This document shows, piece by piece, positions 8,288 through 19,150 of a stretch of DNA of 64,000 bases. Made by a program: the position numbers and the translations under genes. Numbering within the stretch: position 1 is the stretch's first letter; every line of letters starts with the position of its first letter. The DNA is from an uncultured Arenicella sp. (GTDB lineage: Bacteria; Pseudomonadota; Gammaproteobacteria; Arenicellales; Arenicellaceae): the NCBI GenBank assembly GCA_938048185.1, contig CALIVT010000003.1, positions 19,965 through 83,964 on the forward strand, given 5' to 3'. The notes under the pieces are model-generated. The model saw only the letters and a program-made list of their open reading frames with translations. It did not search any database and was not told the origin of the DNA.

Positions 8288-9298
8288 TTAGTAGAGACGG
8301 GGCTCTATTTCTAATTCGACTGAGAAACGAGTTCGTACGTCTTCTTGAATGGCTTGGGCTAGGGCTAAAACCGACTCACCAGTGCGCTGCAATGGGTTAG
8401 TAATCACCAAAGCATGATCATGATGCACCTTCACCCCATCAACTGATTTTGACTTCCAACCCAGATGCTCAATCAACCAAGCGGCCGCCAGTTTAAAGCC
8501 GTCGCCATAATCGAAACCAATTAAATTCGGATGTTTCACTAACAATGCATGGTAGTGCTCGGCACTAACTACTGGGTTTTTAAAAAAACTGCCGGCGTTC
8601 GGAATATCGTCAGGACTCGGTAGTTTGTGTTGGCGGATAGCGCAAACCGCGTCGAAGACCGCTCGGGGGCTCGGCGCACCACCGACTCTAGACGCGAGCG
8701 CGGGATAGCTCAGATTACAGTTGGGCGTGCGTGAGAGCACAAAGTTAACGGCAGTGATAATGGCCTTGCCGGCTAATGCATGTTTAAAGATACTGTCACG
8801 GTAGGCGAACTGACATTGCGCATTAGTGAGTCGGCACAACTCACCTGATTCTATGTCTAAATAATCGACTGAGCTAACAAAATCTTTGACCTCAACGCCG
8901 TAAGCGCCGATGTTCTGAATCGGAGACGCACCAACCAAACCAGGGATTAACGCAAGATTCTCAAGGCCAAACCAGGCTTGGGTGATGGCGTACTCGACCA
9001 GCGCGTGCCAGTTTTCGCCGGCCGCCACTGAGATTTCAATTTGATCATCGTGCTGTCCTAATGTCTTTACGCCGCGCAAACGATTTAGTATCACCAAACC
9101 AGCATAATTCTTGGTAAAGACAGTGTTACTGCCCTCGCCTAAAATTAGGACGGGTAAACTTCGTTGTTGTGCGAAAGCTAAGCTTGCTCGCACTTGATCC
9201 ACGCTCGTACACGTGACACAAAAAGCGGCGGTCGCTGGAATTGCGAGCGTATTCAGCGCCAATAAGCTGACACCTGTTTCAATACTCGCTTGCGGCAT
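8288..9298 (-). CDS. murB: UDP-N-acetylenolpyruvoylglucosamine reductase
   Basis: MurB is the FAD enzyme that reduces UDP-GlcNAc-enolpyruvate to UDP-MurNAc with NADPH, the second committed step of cytoplasmic peptidoglycan precursor synthesis. The 336 residues match the longer, Escherichia coli-type (type I) enzyme. The FAD-binding LGEGSNTVF (53-61), IPGLVGASPIQNIGAYGVE (118-136), the tyrosine-containing YRDS (166-169) and AGSFFKNP (235-242, with the serine proton donor) are all present, as is the C-terminal ELEIEPRLY with the conserved glutamate. It follows aspS by 13 bases on the same strand. No strong ribosome-binding site is visible in front of the ATG. Confidence 0.97.
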   Translation of the reverse strand: MPQASIETGVSLLALNTLAIPATAAFCVTCTSVDQVRASLAFAQQRSLPVLILGEGSNTVFTKNYAGLVILNRLRGVKTLGQHDDQIEISVAAGENWHALVEYAITQAWFGLENLALIPGLVGASPIQNIGAYGVEVKDFVSSVDYLDIESGELCRLTNAQCQFAYRDSIFKHALAGKAIITAVNFVLSRTPNCNLSYPALASRVGGAPSPRAVFDAVCAIRQHKLPSPDDIPNAGSFFKNPVVSAEHYHALLVKHPNLIGFDYGDGFKLAAAWLIEHLGWKSKSVDGVKVHHDHALVITNPLQRTGESVLALAQAIQEDVRTRFSVELEIEPRLY

Positions 9299-9311
9299 GT
9301 TTAGCGAGCGA

Positions 9312-11117
9312 TCACTGCGCCTCGTCCGGCGAGCTTTGCTGAGCCGCTTGCGCCGCTGGGCTTAGGCGAATATGTAAGTCTCGCAATTGAGTTTTATCCA
9401 CTGCGCTCGGTGCCGCGGTCAGCAGGCAAGACGCCTTCTGTGTTTTTGGAAACGCAATCACATCTCGGATGGACTCAACCTCAGACATCATCGCAACAAT
9501 ACGGTCTATACCAAACGCGATGCCACCATGCGGCGGCGCGCCATAGCGCAAGGCATCTAATAGGAATCCAAATTTCTCTTCTGCTTCTTCATCACCAATA
9601 CCCAACGCCGTGAAGGCTTGACGCTGCACATCGGTTTGGTGAATACGAATTGAGCCACCACCCAGTTCAGTACCGTTTAGCACCATGTCATACGCTCGCG
9701 ACAATACATTGCCTGGGTTAGTCGCCAATTCTTCAATCTGATCAAGCTTAGGCGCGGTAAACGGATGATGAAGTGACGTCCAATTGTTGTCCGAGTCTTT
9801 CTCAAACATTGGGAAGTCGACCACCCACATCGGTGACCACTTAGTATCAATCATGTCTAGATCTGTACCGACTTTGACGCGCAAAGCAGCAAGCGAGTCA
9901 TTCACTACCTTAGCGCTGTCAGCACCAAAGAAAATCAAGTCACCATCTTCGGCACCTATGCGCTTCATCACATTGGGCAGCACGTCGCCACTTAAGTTCT
10001 TAACAATGGGTGACTGCAAGCCATCTAAGCCAGCGGATAAATCGTTAACTTTGATATACGCTAATCCTCGCGCGCCATAATTGCCAACGAACTCAGTGTA
10101 GATATCAATTTGCTTACGGCTTAACTTGCTTGCACCGCCAGGAATGCGCAAAGCCGCAACTCGACCGTCATCAGAATTGGCCGGGCTTGAAAATACTTTG
10201 AAATCGACGTCTTTCATCAAATCGGTAACGGACACTAACTTAAGCGGAATACGCAAATCAGGTCGATCAATACCGTACTCTTCAATCGCTTCGGCGTAGG
10301 TCATGCGCGGAAATTCGTCTGGCAAATCAACGTCAAGCTTAGCCTTGAACAAGCCTCGAATCATGCTTTCCATCATGTTCATGATCTCTTCTTCATTCAT
10401 GAACGAGGTTTCTACATCAAGTTGAGTAAATTCAGGCTGCCGGTCGGCACGCAAATCTTCGTCTCGAAAGCACCGTGCAATTTGATAATAGCGCTCAAAA
10501 CCAGCGACCATTAACAATTGCTTAAACAACTGTGGCGACTGCGGCAAGGCGAAAAAATCGCCTGCGTGTACTCGGCTAGGCACTAGATAATCTCGCGCGC
10601 CTTCGGGCGTTGACTTAGTCAAAACTGGCGTCTCAATATCGCAAAAATTCTCGGCTTCTAAAAAGTCGCGAAAGTATTTGGTTACGGCGCTGCGCAAACG
10701 AAAGATTTTTTGCATCGGTTCGCGACGCAGATCTAAATAGCGATACTTTAAGCGTACCGCTTCACTGGTATCGTCGTCGTCCAACTGAAATGGAATTGGG
10801 TCGGCGCGATTCAACACATTGATCTCGGTCGCATAGACTTCAACCATACCGGTTGGTAAATCAGGGTTCGTGGTACCGTCGGGTCGCGCTCGAACTTTTG
10901 CTGTGACCTGCAACACATGCTCATTGCGTACCGTGTCAGCGACCGCAAAGGCGTCCGTCACGTCAGGGTCAACCACCACTTGCAACAAGCCAGAGGCGTC
11001 TCGCAGGTCAATAAAAATGACCCCACCGTGGTCACGACGGCGTTGTGCCCAGCCCGAGACGGTGATGATTTGATCGATTTGGCTTTCGTTGATATCGCCA
11101 CAAACGTGACTGCGCAT
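9312..11117 (-). CDS. aspS: Aspartyl-tRNA synthetase
   Basis: AspRS charges tRNA-Asp. The product from the chosen ATG has 601 residues: an OB-fold anticodon-binding domain (about 1-105, [21 protein letters not shown]), the class II catalytic core and the bacterial GAD insertion domain. Class II motifs are clear: motif 2 around [18 protein letters not shown] and motif 3 in [14 protein letters not shown], with [10 protein letters not shown] before it. The frame stays open to 11243, but that extension would overlap the DUF502 gene and lacks family similarity. ATG at 11117 ([10 protein letters not shown]) matches the usual N-terminus; ATG at 11126, behind AGAGAAG, is an alternative. Whether it also charges tRNA-Asn cannot be decided here. 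Confidence 0.97.
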   Translation of the reverse strand: MRSHVCGDINESQIDQIITVSGWAQRRRDHGGVIFIDLRDASGLLQVVVDPDVTDAFAVADTVRNEHVLQVTAKVRARPDGTTNPDLPTGMVEVYATEINVLNRADPIPFQLDDDDTSEAVRLKYRYLDLRREPMQKIFRLRSAVTKYFRDFLEAENFCDIETPVLTKSTPEGARDYLVPSRVHAGDFFALPQSPQLFKQLLMVAGFERYYQIARCFRDEDLRADRQPEFTQLDVETSFMNEEEIMNMMESMIRGLFKAKLDVDLPDEFPRMTYAEAIEEYGIDRPDLRIPLKLVSVTDLMKDVDFKVFSSPANSDDGRVAALRIPGGASKLSRKQIDIYTEFVGNYGARGLAYIKVNDLSAGLDGLQSPIVKNLSGDVLPNVMKRIGAEDGDLIFFGADSAKVVNDSLAALRVKVGTDLDMIDTKWSPMWVVDFPMFEKDSDNNWTSLHHPFTAPKLDQIEELATNPGNVLSRAYDMVLNGTELGGGSIRIHQTDVQRQAFTALGIGDEEAEEKFGFLLDALRYGAPPHGGIAFGIDRIVAMMSEVESIRDVIAFPKTQKASCLLTAAPSAVDKTQLRDLHIRLSPAAQAAQQSSPDEAQ

Positions 11118-11139
11118 TGATTTCATTTTCTTCTCTAAA

Positions 11140-11823
11140 TTATTCTTGCTCGTCTTGAGCGGCTTTTCTTGCTTGCTGCTTATGCTGCATTTCGGCGGCG
11201 ATTTTTTCTGCCTCAACAGGGTCATCAAAAGGATTAACCACACCCGCTGACAAAATCATTTTCAAACCTACTTCCACTGGTATGTCCAAGCGTTTAATGT
11301 CGCTTGGCGGTACCATAATGTAAAACCCTGACGTTGGGTTTGGTGTCGTAGGCACATAAATATTAATTAGGTCTTGCCCGGCTACTTGCTGAAAGCGGCG
11401 TGGCGTATCGCCGGTGACAAATGCCAACATCCATAATCCGCGGCGTGGATACTCAACCAGCACTACTTCGCGAAACGATTGACTGGCGTCGGCAAATAGG
11501 CTGGAAGTAATCTGCTTAACAGCGCCATACACCGAACGCACTAACGGAATCCTTGACAACAAGGACTCCCATGCGAGGATTAAACGACGACCAAAAAAAT
11601 TGGCGACAATCAGGCCGGTAAGTAACACCAACATCAGTGTCAGGATGACACCGAGGCCCGGAATTTTAAAACCGATTAGGTTTTCCGGTCGCAAGTTTGG
11701 TGGCAGCAGCAATAGGCTGCGATCGATCAGGCGGATCGAGAACGCTAATACCAAATAGGTTGCCACCAGCGGCAACCAAACTAAGAGCCCGGCAACAAAG
11801 TAGCGTCTGAGTCGAGCCATCAT
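11140..11823 (-). CDS. DUF502 family inner-membrane protein
   Basis: The 227-residue product has an N-terminal basic stretch and two membrane helices (about 6-30 [22 protein letters not shown] and 50-75 [23 protein letters not shown]). A conserved soluble part follows with [37 protein letters not shown] and [17 protein letters not shown] segments typical of DUF502. The function of the family is not established. Genes of this family are common next to aspS in gammaproteobacteria, as here. Two adjacent ATG codons (11823 and 11820) could both serve as start. The C-terminal 40 residues are charged and probably disordered. Confidence 0.93.
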   Translation of the reverse strand: MMARLRRYFVAGLLVWLPLVATYLVLAFSIRLIDRSLLLLPPNLRPENLIGFKIPGLGVILTLMLVLLTGLIVANFFGRRLILAWESLLSRIPLVRSVYGAVKQITSSLFADASQSFREVVLVEYPRRGLWMLAFVTGDTPRRFQQVAGQDLINIYVPTTPNPTSGFYIMVPPSDIKRLDIPVEVGLKMILSAGVVNPFDDPVEAEKIAAEMQHKQQARKAAQDEQE

Positions 11824-11826
11824 AAA

Positions 11827-12180
11827 TTACTCAGTCGCACCCACGGCGGCTTTCGAACTACTGGACGTTGCGTCACCCGCAGAGCTGGGCGTTGAGTCAG
11901 TCGCGGAGTCTGATTTTTTGCTTGCGGCACGATCACCGCCTTGACCGCTGGCGCTGTCATCATTCGTCTTCTTAGCACCGGCGTCAGGCTTTTTACCCGA
12001 ATTTTTAAAATCTGTCTCGTACCAGCCAGTGCCCTTGAGTTTAAACGCCGCAGCGGTTACCTGTTTCTTTAATGCGGGCGCCGAGCACGCAGGGCAATCC
12101 ACCAACTTGGGGTCGCTCATTTTTTGCAAAGCCTCTAGGCCATGACCGCATTCAGTGCATTGATATTGATAAATAGGCAT
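11827..12180 (-). CDS. FmdB-type zinc ribbon protein
   Basis: This is a 117-residue protein that starts with MPIYQYQCTECGHGLE. Two CxxC pairs (residues 8-11 CTEC and about 29-32 CPAC) form the zinc ribbon of the FmdB/CxxC_CXXC_SSSS family. The conserved GTGWYETDFK segment follows. The rest is a Lys/Ser/Asp/Ala-rich disordered tail. The biochemical role of these small regulators is not established. The gene sits three bases ahead of the DUF502 gene and is very probably co-transcribed with it and aspS. Confidence 0.93.
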   Translation of the reverse strand: MPIYQYQCTECGHGLEALQKMSDPKLVDCPACSAPALKKQVTAAAFKLKGTGWYETDFKNSGKKPDAGAKKTNDDSASGQGGDRAASKKSDSATDSTPSSAGDATSSSSKAAVGATE

Positions 12181-12222
12181 AACTTGACAATCGGGGGTAA
12201 AAACTAGCGGCGCATTATAGCG

Positions 12223-13575
12223 CTAACTTCCGGCTACCGTCATATTTTCAATGACGATAGAGCCACATTCGGTATTGCCTCGGCTATCGTAATCATTACC
12301 GATGGCGACAATATTACGGTAAATATCGGTCAAATTACCGGCAATCGTGATTTCTTCGACTGGATATTGTAACTCGCCGTTTTCAACCCAAAAGCCTGCA
12401 GCCCCACGTGAATAATCACCCGTCACCATATTGATGCCTGAACCAATAAGTTCAGTGACGAGCAAACCAGTGCCCATTTGCGACAACAACTCAGCGAAAT
12501 CCTGACCCGTGGTCGACACGCTTAGATTGCGCACACCACCCGCATTAGCAGTCGATTCTAGGCCTAATTTGCGCGCGGTGTAGGAACCCAGAACGTAGCT
12601 TTGTAAACGACCAGCCTCCACAATGGCACGGTACTCTGGTGTTGCTACACCTTCGCCGTCGTAGGTTGCACTGCTAGCAGCTCCGAGCTTGTGCGGATGT
12701 TCCGCGATGTCGACAAAGTTGGGTAAGATATCTTCGCCGACTTTATCCAGCATGAAGCTGGCTTTCTTGTATATTGCGCCGCCTTTTATCGCGCCAATTA
12801 AGTGACTGACTAAGCTCTTGGCCATACTCGGGTCAAACATAACCGTCGCCTGGCAGGACGCAATTTGGCGTGCACCCAATCTAGCAACCGTTCGCTCCGC
12901 TGCTTTTAGACCAATCGCTTGCGCAGATTCAAGCTTGGCCGCGTTCCGATTGGAGTCGTACCAATAGTCTCGCTGCATGTTTTCGCCTTTGGCGCCGATA
13001 ACTGAGCAAGAAACACTGTGTTGGCTGCCGTTACTGGCGCTTAGAAAACCATGAGAGTTAGCGTAGACAGCGCTGCCTGCGTAAGAGCTGACAGATGCGC
13101 CTTCCGAGTTCGTTATCAAGGTATCGGCTTGCAATGCCGCTTGCTCGCATTGCAAGGCAATATCTACCAACTCGGAAACTTCTGCTCGCCATTCGTGGTG
13201 TAGATCCAAGTCTCTTAGGTCCGTCGCCATGCGCTCAGCATCGGCCAGGCCTAGACAATCATCAGCTCCGGTATAACGCGCGATCGACATAGCGGCGTCA
13301 ACCGTCGCTCGAATGCCTGACTCACTCAGGTCAGCACTGCTGGCTGAACCCGTTTTATGATCTCTATATACGCTAATAACGAACTGTGCGTCGTTGTGCT
13401 TCTCAACCGTTTCCAACTCTTGTTGGCGCGCTGCGATCGAGATGCCGGTGCCTTGGTGTAATGACACTTCGGATTGATCCATGCCCTTTTTCTTTGCGTA
13501 GTCGATGGCGTATTCGGCGGCTTTGGTTAAGAGCTGTTCGTTCATGGCTGAACTTTCTGATTTTTGGTCGTTCAT
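12223..13575 (-). CDS. pmbA: Metalloprotease PmbA/TldE subunit
   Basis: The product is the non-catalytic partner of TldD; the TldD/TldE heterodimer is a zinc protease that trims unfolded peptides, including microcin precursors and the CcdA antitoxin in E. coli. The 450 residues match the family, with [58 protein letters not shown] and the C-terminal [30 protein letters not shown] region (about residues 420-450). The HExxxH zinc motif is absent, as expected for this subunit. Its ATG overlaps the tldD stop in an ATGA tetranucleotide, so the two subunits are translationally coupled. Confidence 0.96.
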   Translation of the reverse strand: MNDQKSESSAMNEQLLTKAAEYAIDYAKKKGMDQSEVSLHQGTGISIAARQQELETVEKHNDAQFVISVYRDHKTGSASSADLSESGIRATVDAAMSIARYTGADDCLGLADAERMATDLRDLDLHHEWRAEVSELVDIALQCEQAALQADTLITNSEGASVSSYAGSAVYANSHGFLSASNGSQHSVSCSVIGAKGENMQRDYWYDSNRNAAKLESAQAIGLKAAERTVARLGARQIASCQATVMFDPSMAKSLVSHLIGAIKGGAIYKKASFMLDKVGEDILPNFVDIAEHPHKLGAASSATYDGEGVATPEYRAIVEAGRLQSYVLGSYTARKLGLESTANAGGVRNLSVSTTGQDFAELLSQMGTGLLVTELIGSGINMVTGDYSRGAAGFWVENGELQYPVEEITIAGNLTDIYRNIVAIGNDYDSRGNTECGSIVIENMTVAGS

Positions 13576-15020
13576 AACTGAACTCCGCCCACAGTTAGTG
13601 CGTCCATTTTCAAGGTGGGCTGGCCCACACCAACCGGCACGCTTTGGCCGTCTTTACCACACACGCCAACCCCGGAGTCTAAGCTCATATCGTTACCAAC
13701 CATACTGATGGTTTGCATCGCCTCAGGGCCGCTGCCAATAAGGGTTGCACCTTTTACCGGGGCGGTCACCTTACCGTCCTCTATTAAGTAAGCTTCACTC
13801 GATGAAAATACAAATTTGCCGGATGTAATATCGACTTGGCCACCGCCGAAGTTCACCGCGTATAAGCCTTTCTTGACGCTCTTAATGATCTCTTCTGGGT
13901 CGTGCTCGCCGGCGTGCATATAGGTATTCGTCATGCGCGGCATTGGCAGGTGCGCAAACGACTCTCGTCTGCCATTACCGGTTACCCCCATGCCCATCAG
14001 GCGGGCATTATGCTCGTCTTGCATGTAGCCTTTTAAGATACCTTTTTCGATTAACATGGTATTTTGAGTTTGATTACCCTCATCATCGACACTCAGTGAG
14101 CCGCGCCGATCCGCGAGCGTACCATCGTCGACCACGGTGCACAGTTCACTGGCAACTTTTTCGCCAATGCGACCAGAAAAAGCCGACGTACCTTTGCGAT
14201 TAAAGTCGCCTTCTAGGCCATGTCCTACGGCTTCATGTAATAAAATGCCAGGCCAGCCAGCGCCAAGCACAACCTCCATAGTGCCAGCTGGCGAATCAAT
14301 TGCCTCAAGGCTTACAAGGGCTTGCCGTACGGCTTCGTGTGAGTAGTGGTTGATCATCTCGGCATCAAAATAGTCAAAGCCCAAACGTCCTCCACCGCCC
14401 ATAGACCCGCGCTCTCGCTTACCATCTTGCTCGACAATTACTGCCACGTTAAGGCGGACCAGTGGCCGCACATCGGGTATTTGTCGTCCATCACTGGTTA
14501 CGATCAACACCACTTCATAGACACCGGACAAACTCGCCATAACTTCTTTGACCCGGGGGTCGCGCTCACGCGCGGCACGATCAGCGTGTTCTAATATGGC
14601 CACCTTACTAGCGTCGTCAAGCGCGGCAATCGGGTCTAGTTCAGAATATAAAGGCTTGACCCCTTGAGTTTTCCAAGTCTGGTTGGCAGTGATATTTTGA
14701 CCCTGACGGCCAATCGCGCTGACGACGTCAGCGGCGTTCAAAATCGCCTGAGAATTTAGGTCTTCGCTATACGCAAACGCGGTTTTCTCACCACAAACGG
14801 ATCGCAAGCCTACGCCCAAATCAATATTAAAACTGCCCGTTTTAACCTGCCCTTCATCCAGCGACCAGCTCTCATGTTTGGAGTATTGGAAATACAAGTC
14901 TGCAAAATCGCTACCCGATACATTGGTCAGCTTCTGCATCACATTATTTAAATGCAAATCGGACAAGCCGGTCGGCTCGAGCAAGGTTGCTTGCGCGATA
15001 GAAAGATGATCTTGATTCAT
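13572..15020 (-). CDS. tldD: Metalloprotease TldD, catalytic subunit
   Basis: The 482-residue product contains the zinc motif HEAVGH at residues 262-267 in [16 protein letters not shown], then the [24 protein letters not shown] segment (about 345-368) and the [30 protein letters not shown] region that line the active site. It pairs with PmbA/TldE, encoded next with a four-base overlap. yhdP lies upstream on the same strand, as in E. coli, separated by about 240 bases that contain a 12-bp tandem repeat. The start ATG at 15020 is followed by a Gln/Asp/His-rich N-terminus that precedes the family core. Confidence 0.97.
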   Translation of the reverse strand: MNQDHLSIAQATLLEPTGLSDLHLNNVMQKLTNVSGSDFADLYFQYSKHESWSLDEGQVKTGSFNIDLGVGLRSVCGEKTAFAYSEDLNSQAILNAADVVSAIGRQGQNITANQTWKTQGVKPLYSELDPIAALDDASKVAILEHADRAARERDPRVKEVMASLSGVYEVVLIVTSDGRQIPDVRPLVRLNVAVIVEQDGKRERGSMGGGGRLGFDYFDAEMINHYSHEAVRQALVSLEAIDSPAGTMEVVLGAGWPGILLHEAVGHGLEGDFNRKGTSAFSGRIGEKVASELCTVVDDGTLADRRGSLSVDDEGNQTQNTMLIEKGILKGYMQDEHNARLMGMGVTGNGRRESFAHLPMPRMTNTYMHAGEHDPEEIIKSVKKGLYAVNFGGGQVDITSGKFVFSSSEAYLIEDGKVTAPVKGATLIGSGPEAMQTISMVGNDMSLDSGVGVCGKDGQSVPVGVGQPTLKMDALTVGGVQL

Positions 15021-15178
15021 AATGATTTAGCTGAACGTGAGGCGGCGAAGGCCAACTCTGAAGGGTCGATAATAACAAAAGTCTACGTTTATGTAGTTCT
15101 ATTTGCGGGGCTGAAGAGGTCGATTCCAGGTGCTAATGACGCGCTAACATTTTAGCCGCTACTAGTGGCGTAACTAAC

Positions 15179-15238
15179 GTCGCCAACTAAGCCGCCAACT
15201 AAGCCGCCAGTTAAGCCGCCAGTTAAGCCGCTGAAATA
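15179..15238. repeat. 12-bp tandem repeat, about five units, between yhdP and tldD
   Basis: Units read GTCGCCAACTAA, GCCGCCAACTAA, GCCGCCAGTTAA, GCCGCCAGTTAA and a decaying GCCGCTGAAATA. The array lies 22 bases past the yhdP stop and about 160 bases before tldD. Each unit contains TAA, so reading frames through it close. It is a likely site of slippage; no function is apparent. Confidence 0.8.
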
Positions 15239-15260
15239 ATGCGTCAGCTACGCACCTGCC

Positions 15261-18200
15261 TTAAGGAATGGGGCTGGCTTCTAACTTTTCAAGGTCCGGC
15301 ATAGGCTTTTCTGGCTTGGGCGCGGCGTGCTGCTCAGAAGCCTCGAGCTCGGTCGCGTCACTCTGTAGTATAGAGTCTGGAACATCTCCCTTTTCAGACG
15401 CCTGTTGAAGCTCTAGATCTGAGCCTAATTCAGCAGCAACTTCATCAGTTTGAGCGTCGGCACTCAGGGTCGCACCAAGCTCGTCGCCAGCCTTCATTTC
15501 GACCATTTCAAAGTTTTCCCACGTACCCAAAGCACGGTAACTTTTAAAGCTTGATTTTCGCATTTCATCTTTAAATATGCGCTGAGTTAAAAATACAACG
15601 GCGCCTGCGGTCGGATTCGCTAGGGCACTTAACAAGGCTAAATTGCCACCCAATTCAGGAGAGACATGCACCTCCATGTCAATCAACTCTTTATCCAAAT
15701 CCACCTTGCCCTCCATCCGTACAAATACCGCTGGGGCTAATATAAAAGCGTCACGCAGGATAACTTCGCCCTCCGCCAGTATTGCGGAGTAACGCATGCG
15801 GTCAAAAATCAGACCCGACGCAAAAACATCACGAAAGTCGAAAACCAGCCTGCGGGCAATCGCGTTAAAGTTGAGCAGGCCCAGAAGCTTACCGCCACCG
15901 GGCTCCACCTTCACTAACTCGCCATCTTTAATAAACGCCTCAAACTCGCCGTTCAAACGCGCATACTCGAACTCATGTGGTGCACCAACCCAGCTCAGTT
16001 TACCGTCGACATTGCCCATACCCTTACGTATTAGGCCATCGAAATCCATGTCAATGAGCGCGCCCTCGGCTTCGTCAATGACCGTTGAAAACTCGAACTC
16101 AGACACCGAACCGTCTTGGGTATTATTTCTCCAGCCACCAGTTGCGGTCGTCTTGATGCCATTGTGCACTAAGTCAAACATCTCGATTTGCCAAGCATCC
16201 TCGCTCGGCTTGGCAGAAAAAGACAGACTGCCTAAGTTTTTACCCGCTAAACGAAAGCGATCAATACTCACCGCAACGGACGGAAACTCAGCAGGCACCA
16301 AACTATAATCAACAGGCGCGAGAGGCTCGTCGTTTTCAAGTTCCTCCACTAGATTGAGGTAGGCGAGTTTAAAACCATAGTGCGCCAGCTCATCCCTGGG
16401 TTGCAATTGCATGGTGCCATCAACATTCTCGCCGTCTAGGGTGCCTATCCAGTAGCGACCATCAACCGACATTGCAGTGACATTCAAGGGACCAATGCGC
16501 CGCCCAAACAACAGCGGGTCCTTCGCAGAAATATTGATTGACCGCATCGCGTCGAGAAAATCAGTATTATCGGTCGCAACCTTAGGCTGGTAAGACGCTA
16601 GGTCAATTATCGCGGATAACCATTTATCCAAATCAACCGCGTCTTCTTCAATTAGAAAATTGATCCCGCTTTTGAGAGGCGCGGCACTCTCACTGCCGAT
16701 ACTGATCAGAGCGTTATCAAGCAAAGACGGCACCGAGGACGAGCCCGCTGGGCGCGCATTCGCCTTAAAACTGGCTTGCATCATATCGCGATAACTCACG
16801 CGCAACGACGGCGGCGTGGTTTTACCGCCGAGGGTCATCGACAACGCGAAGTCTGCGGCGTCGTCGACCGGCTTAGCCAACGGCGCCGGCGCGCTAACCT
16901 CAATACCGACTAGGTTTGAGCTGCCGTTTATATCAACGTTCCCACCGTCAATCAGCACCGACCCTTGCCAAGGCGCTTTGCCATCAAACCAAGTTAATAG
17001 ATGCTCACCCACCCACGGTGTTAAATTGAGCGTATGCGCTTCACCGCTGGCGCTTAACTTCAACACCGGCGGTTGCGCTTGCTTGAGGGTTTCGAGCTTG
17101 CCAGACGTTTCACCGCCTAAGAATTTCGCGCGAATATTGTCGGAGGTCACGCTGCGCTCGGTAAACTTTACGGTCGCCTCGATATCACTCAACGCGACAT
17201 CGCCGGGTAACACGCCAAGACCGTCTCGAATTACAGCGGTACCGTTTACCCGACCTTGAGCAACGTTGCTTAGCGGTATTTCAACCTCAGTAGTAATGTC
17301 GACTGACCCTTCTTTAGGCAAAATGGGCAGCTCATCGAGCTGCTCACTGGGCTTAATTAGCGGGCCCTTGAAGATAAAGTCCATGCCCTTTATTAGCGAC
17401 GTCGTCGTATTACCCTTAACCGTCAGCAAGCGTTTTTTGTCAAACAATGATGATATTGTTAGAAGTGCGTCTGTGACCGGGTCGCCATTGAGCCAAATTT
17501 GATCAGGGCTGATGGTAAGCAAGTCGTTGCGCACCGTCGCGACGCCTTGACCTTTTTCTGCCGCAGGCCAATTGAACTTAGGTGCATAATCAACGATCAC
17601 ATTGTCGAACTGAGCGGTGGCGTCTAGCGTTGCGGTACCCGATGCGATTGCATCAGCCGTTGCCTCGCCTTTGTAGGTCACAACCCCATTCTTAACGGAG
17701 CCTGATCTAAACGCCGCTTTTGACCAGCGACTAAATTTATCCAAGCGCTGAATATTTGGTAAATATTCGATCAACTTACTAATGTCAGACACTTCGAACT
17801 CGGCGTAGGCGTCGACAATGATCGGCGCTTGGCTTCTGTCAAGAACGGGTGATTCTAGCAACTCGCCGTCTTCAAAGCGCAAATCGGCGACCGATTCGAC
17901 TTTAAACAATTGTCCAAAACTTGATACCTTGCGCGCGCTGGGATTGAGTTTAACCTCGGCATTGATGTTGGAAAGTTTCGCGTTGATATCCTCAAACTCG
18001 CCATTTCTAAGATTGACCGCAACGCCGCCATCATCACCTATAGTCCAGCTAAACTCTCCCATCGCGCGATTGATTGGAAAGCTCCTTTGATACCAGCGAG
18101 CCCACTTAAACTCAGAATCACGGGTCGCGAATACGAAACGACCGCCGTCGATTGACGCCTTTAGTTCACCTCGTAAATTGTTCATTGCTGGCGCTCGCCC

Positions 18201-19133
18201 CACCGCTCTAAAACCAATATCAGATGCCGACGCCTCTAAGCCCCAAGACTCGATTGCCAGCAACGGCCCAGAGAAATCAAAGTGCACATCGTGCAAACGG
18301 CCAGCCAATTTGGCGTCAAGTAACCATCCCGTATTCGACACTAAACCAGATAGCTTAACAAAATCACGGATGCGCGCGATATCCAAGGTTTTCAGCAGTA
18401 CCCGACCTTTGCCCTCGTTAACCCGCACCGAAAAATCATTGGGTTCTAGCAGTCTAGCGCCCTCCTCGCCTAGCACCTCGAGCGACGCATCCCAATTACT
18501 TTGGTTAATTAAATCGCCATTAGACGTCGCAATAAAAGCCAGTACGCCTTTGGGCGTTGTGATCTCAGTTTGTAACTTACGATATTGTTCATCGCGCTTA
18601 TAGGAAATAGAAATATTTTTGAAGTGCTGAATATCGTCGACATCTCGCCGCCAAATAATCTCTCCGCCTTTCCAGGTTGCTGCTCGTTGGTCTAACAACC
18701 ACGACAGAACACGCTGGGTGAATTCTTTACTCCGACGCTGCCCCTTGAGCTTCAAACCTGCGATCTCGACATCACTGCCATCCAGCGTGACAATCTCGAG
18801 TACCGGCTTAGTCACTTCGAATTCGGTAAAGCTTGGCCACAGACGCAATACCGATAGCGGGCTAACGGTGGCCGACAACGATTCGAACGCGAGCGCGGGT
18901 TGGCCTTCATTGTCGCCTTCTACTTGAAAGTCACGCAGTTGAACTCGTGGCGCGACACCTCGCCAAACCGTTTTGATGTCAGCAATACTAACGGGGCGGT
19001 CAAACGCCTCGCTGAGCTTAGCTTCGAGTTCATTTTTATAGCGATCAGCGTAGGTGAAATACGCGGCAACAGAACACCAAAACAAAACGTATACGAACAG
19101 CAGGCCGAGTATTATTTTAAGCAAACGTTTCAT
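15261..19133 (-). CDS. yhdP: YhdP family AsmA-like envelope protein
   Basis: This is a very large protein (1290 residues) with one N-terminal membrane helix (about 4-28) and a long periplasmic body of beta-rich repeats, the AsmA-like architecture. YhdP, TamB and YdbH are thought to bridge the periplasm and carry phospholipids to the outer membrane. Recognisable segments are PVSIADIKTVWRGVAPRVQLRDF (about 48-70), PWQGSVLIDGG, and near residue 1120 GGGKLLGLLNFNAIARRL with FRDVFASGLIFDRM. The last 100 residues are a Glu/Ala-rich tail. The position between rng and tldD matches the E. coli order. rng ends 18 bases upstream, so transcription is probably shared. Confidence 0.95.
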   Translation of the reverse strand: MKRLLKIILGLLFVYVLFWCSVAAYFTYADRYKNELEAKLSEAFDRPVSIADIKTVWRGVAPRVQLRDFQVEGDNEGQPALAFESLSATVSPLSVLRLWPSFTEFEVTKPVLEIVTLDGSDVEIAGLKLKGQRRSKEFTQRVLSWLLDQRAATWKGGEIIWRRDVDDIQHFKNISISYKRDEQYRKLQTEITTPKGVLAFIATSNGDLINQSNWDASLEVLGEEGARLLEPNDFSVRVNEGKGRVLLKTLDIARIRDFVKLSGLVSNTGWLLDAKLAGRLHDVHFDFSGPLLAIESWGLEASASDIGFRAVGRAPAMNNLRGELKASIDGGRFVFATRDSEFKWARWYQRSFPINRAMGEFSWTIGDDGGVAVNLRNGEFEDINAKLSNINAEVKLNPSARKVSSFGQLFKVESVADLRFEDGELLESPVLDRSQAPIIVDAYAEFEVSDISKLIEYLPNIQRLDKFSRWSKAAFRSGSVKNGVVTYKGEATADAIASGTATLDATAQFDNVIVDYAPKFNWPAAEKGQGVATVRNDLLTISPDQIWLNGDPVTDALLTISSLFDKKRLLTVKGNTTTSLIKGMDFIFKGPLIKPSEQLDELPILPKEGSVDITTEVEIPLSNVAQGRVNGTAVIRDGLGVLPGDVALSDIEATVKFTERSVTSDNIRAKFLGGETSGKLETLKQAQPPVLKLSASGEAHTLNLTPWVGEHLLTWFDGKAPWQGSVLIDGGNVDINGSSNLVGIEVSAPAPLAKPVDDAADFALSMTLGGKTTPPSLRVSYRDMMQASFKANARPAGSSSVPSLLDNALISIGSESAAPLKSGINFLIEEDAVDLDKWLSAIIDLASYQPKVATDNTDFLDAMRSINISAKDPLLFGRRIGPLNVTAMSVDGRYWIGTLDGENVDGTMQLQPRDELAHYGFKLAYLNLVEELENDEPLAPVDYSLVPAEFPSVAVSIDRFRLAGKNLGSLSFSAKPSEDAWQIEMFDLVHNGIKTTATGGWRNNTQDGSVSEFEFSTVIDEAEGALIDMDFDGLIRKGMGNVDGKLSWVGAPHEFEYARLNGEFEAFIKDGELVKVEPGGGKLLGLLNFNAIARRLVFDFRDVFASGLIFDRMRYSAILAEGEVILRDAFILAPAVFVRMEGKVDLDKELIDMEVHVSPELGGNLALLSALANPTAGAVVFLTQRIFKDEMRKSSFKSYRALGTWENFEMVEMKAGDELGATLSADAQTDEVAAELGSDLELQQASEKGDVPDSILQSDATELEASEQHAAPKPEKPMPDLEKLEASPIP

Positions 19134-19150
19134 ATTATGTGCAGGCGATA

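Noticed and set aside
11118..11243. N-terminal extension of aspS
   Set aside because: It overlaps the DUF502 gene and lacks similarity to AspRS N-termini; [10 protein letters not shown] at 11117 fits the family.
15796..16308. 170-codon plus-strand frame inside yhdP
   Set aside because: Antisense to a well supported gene; no recognisable domain.
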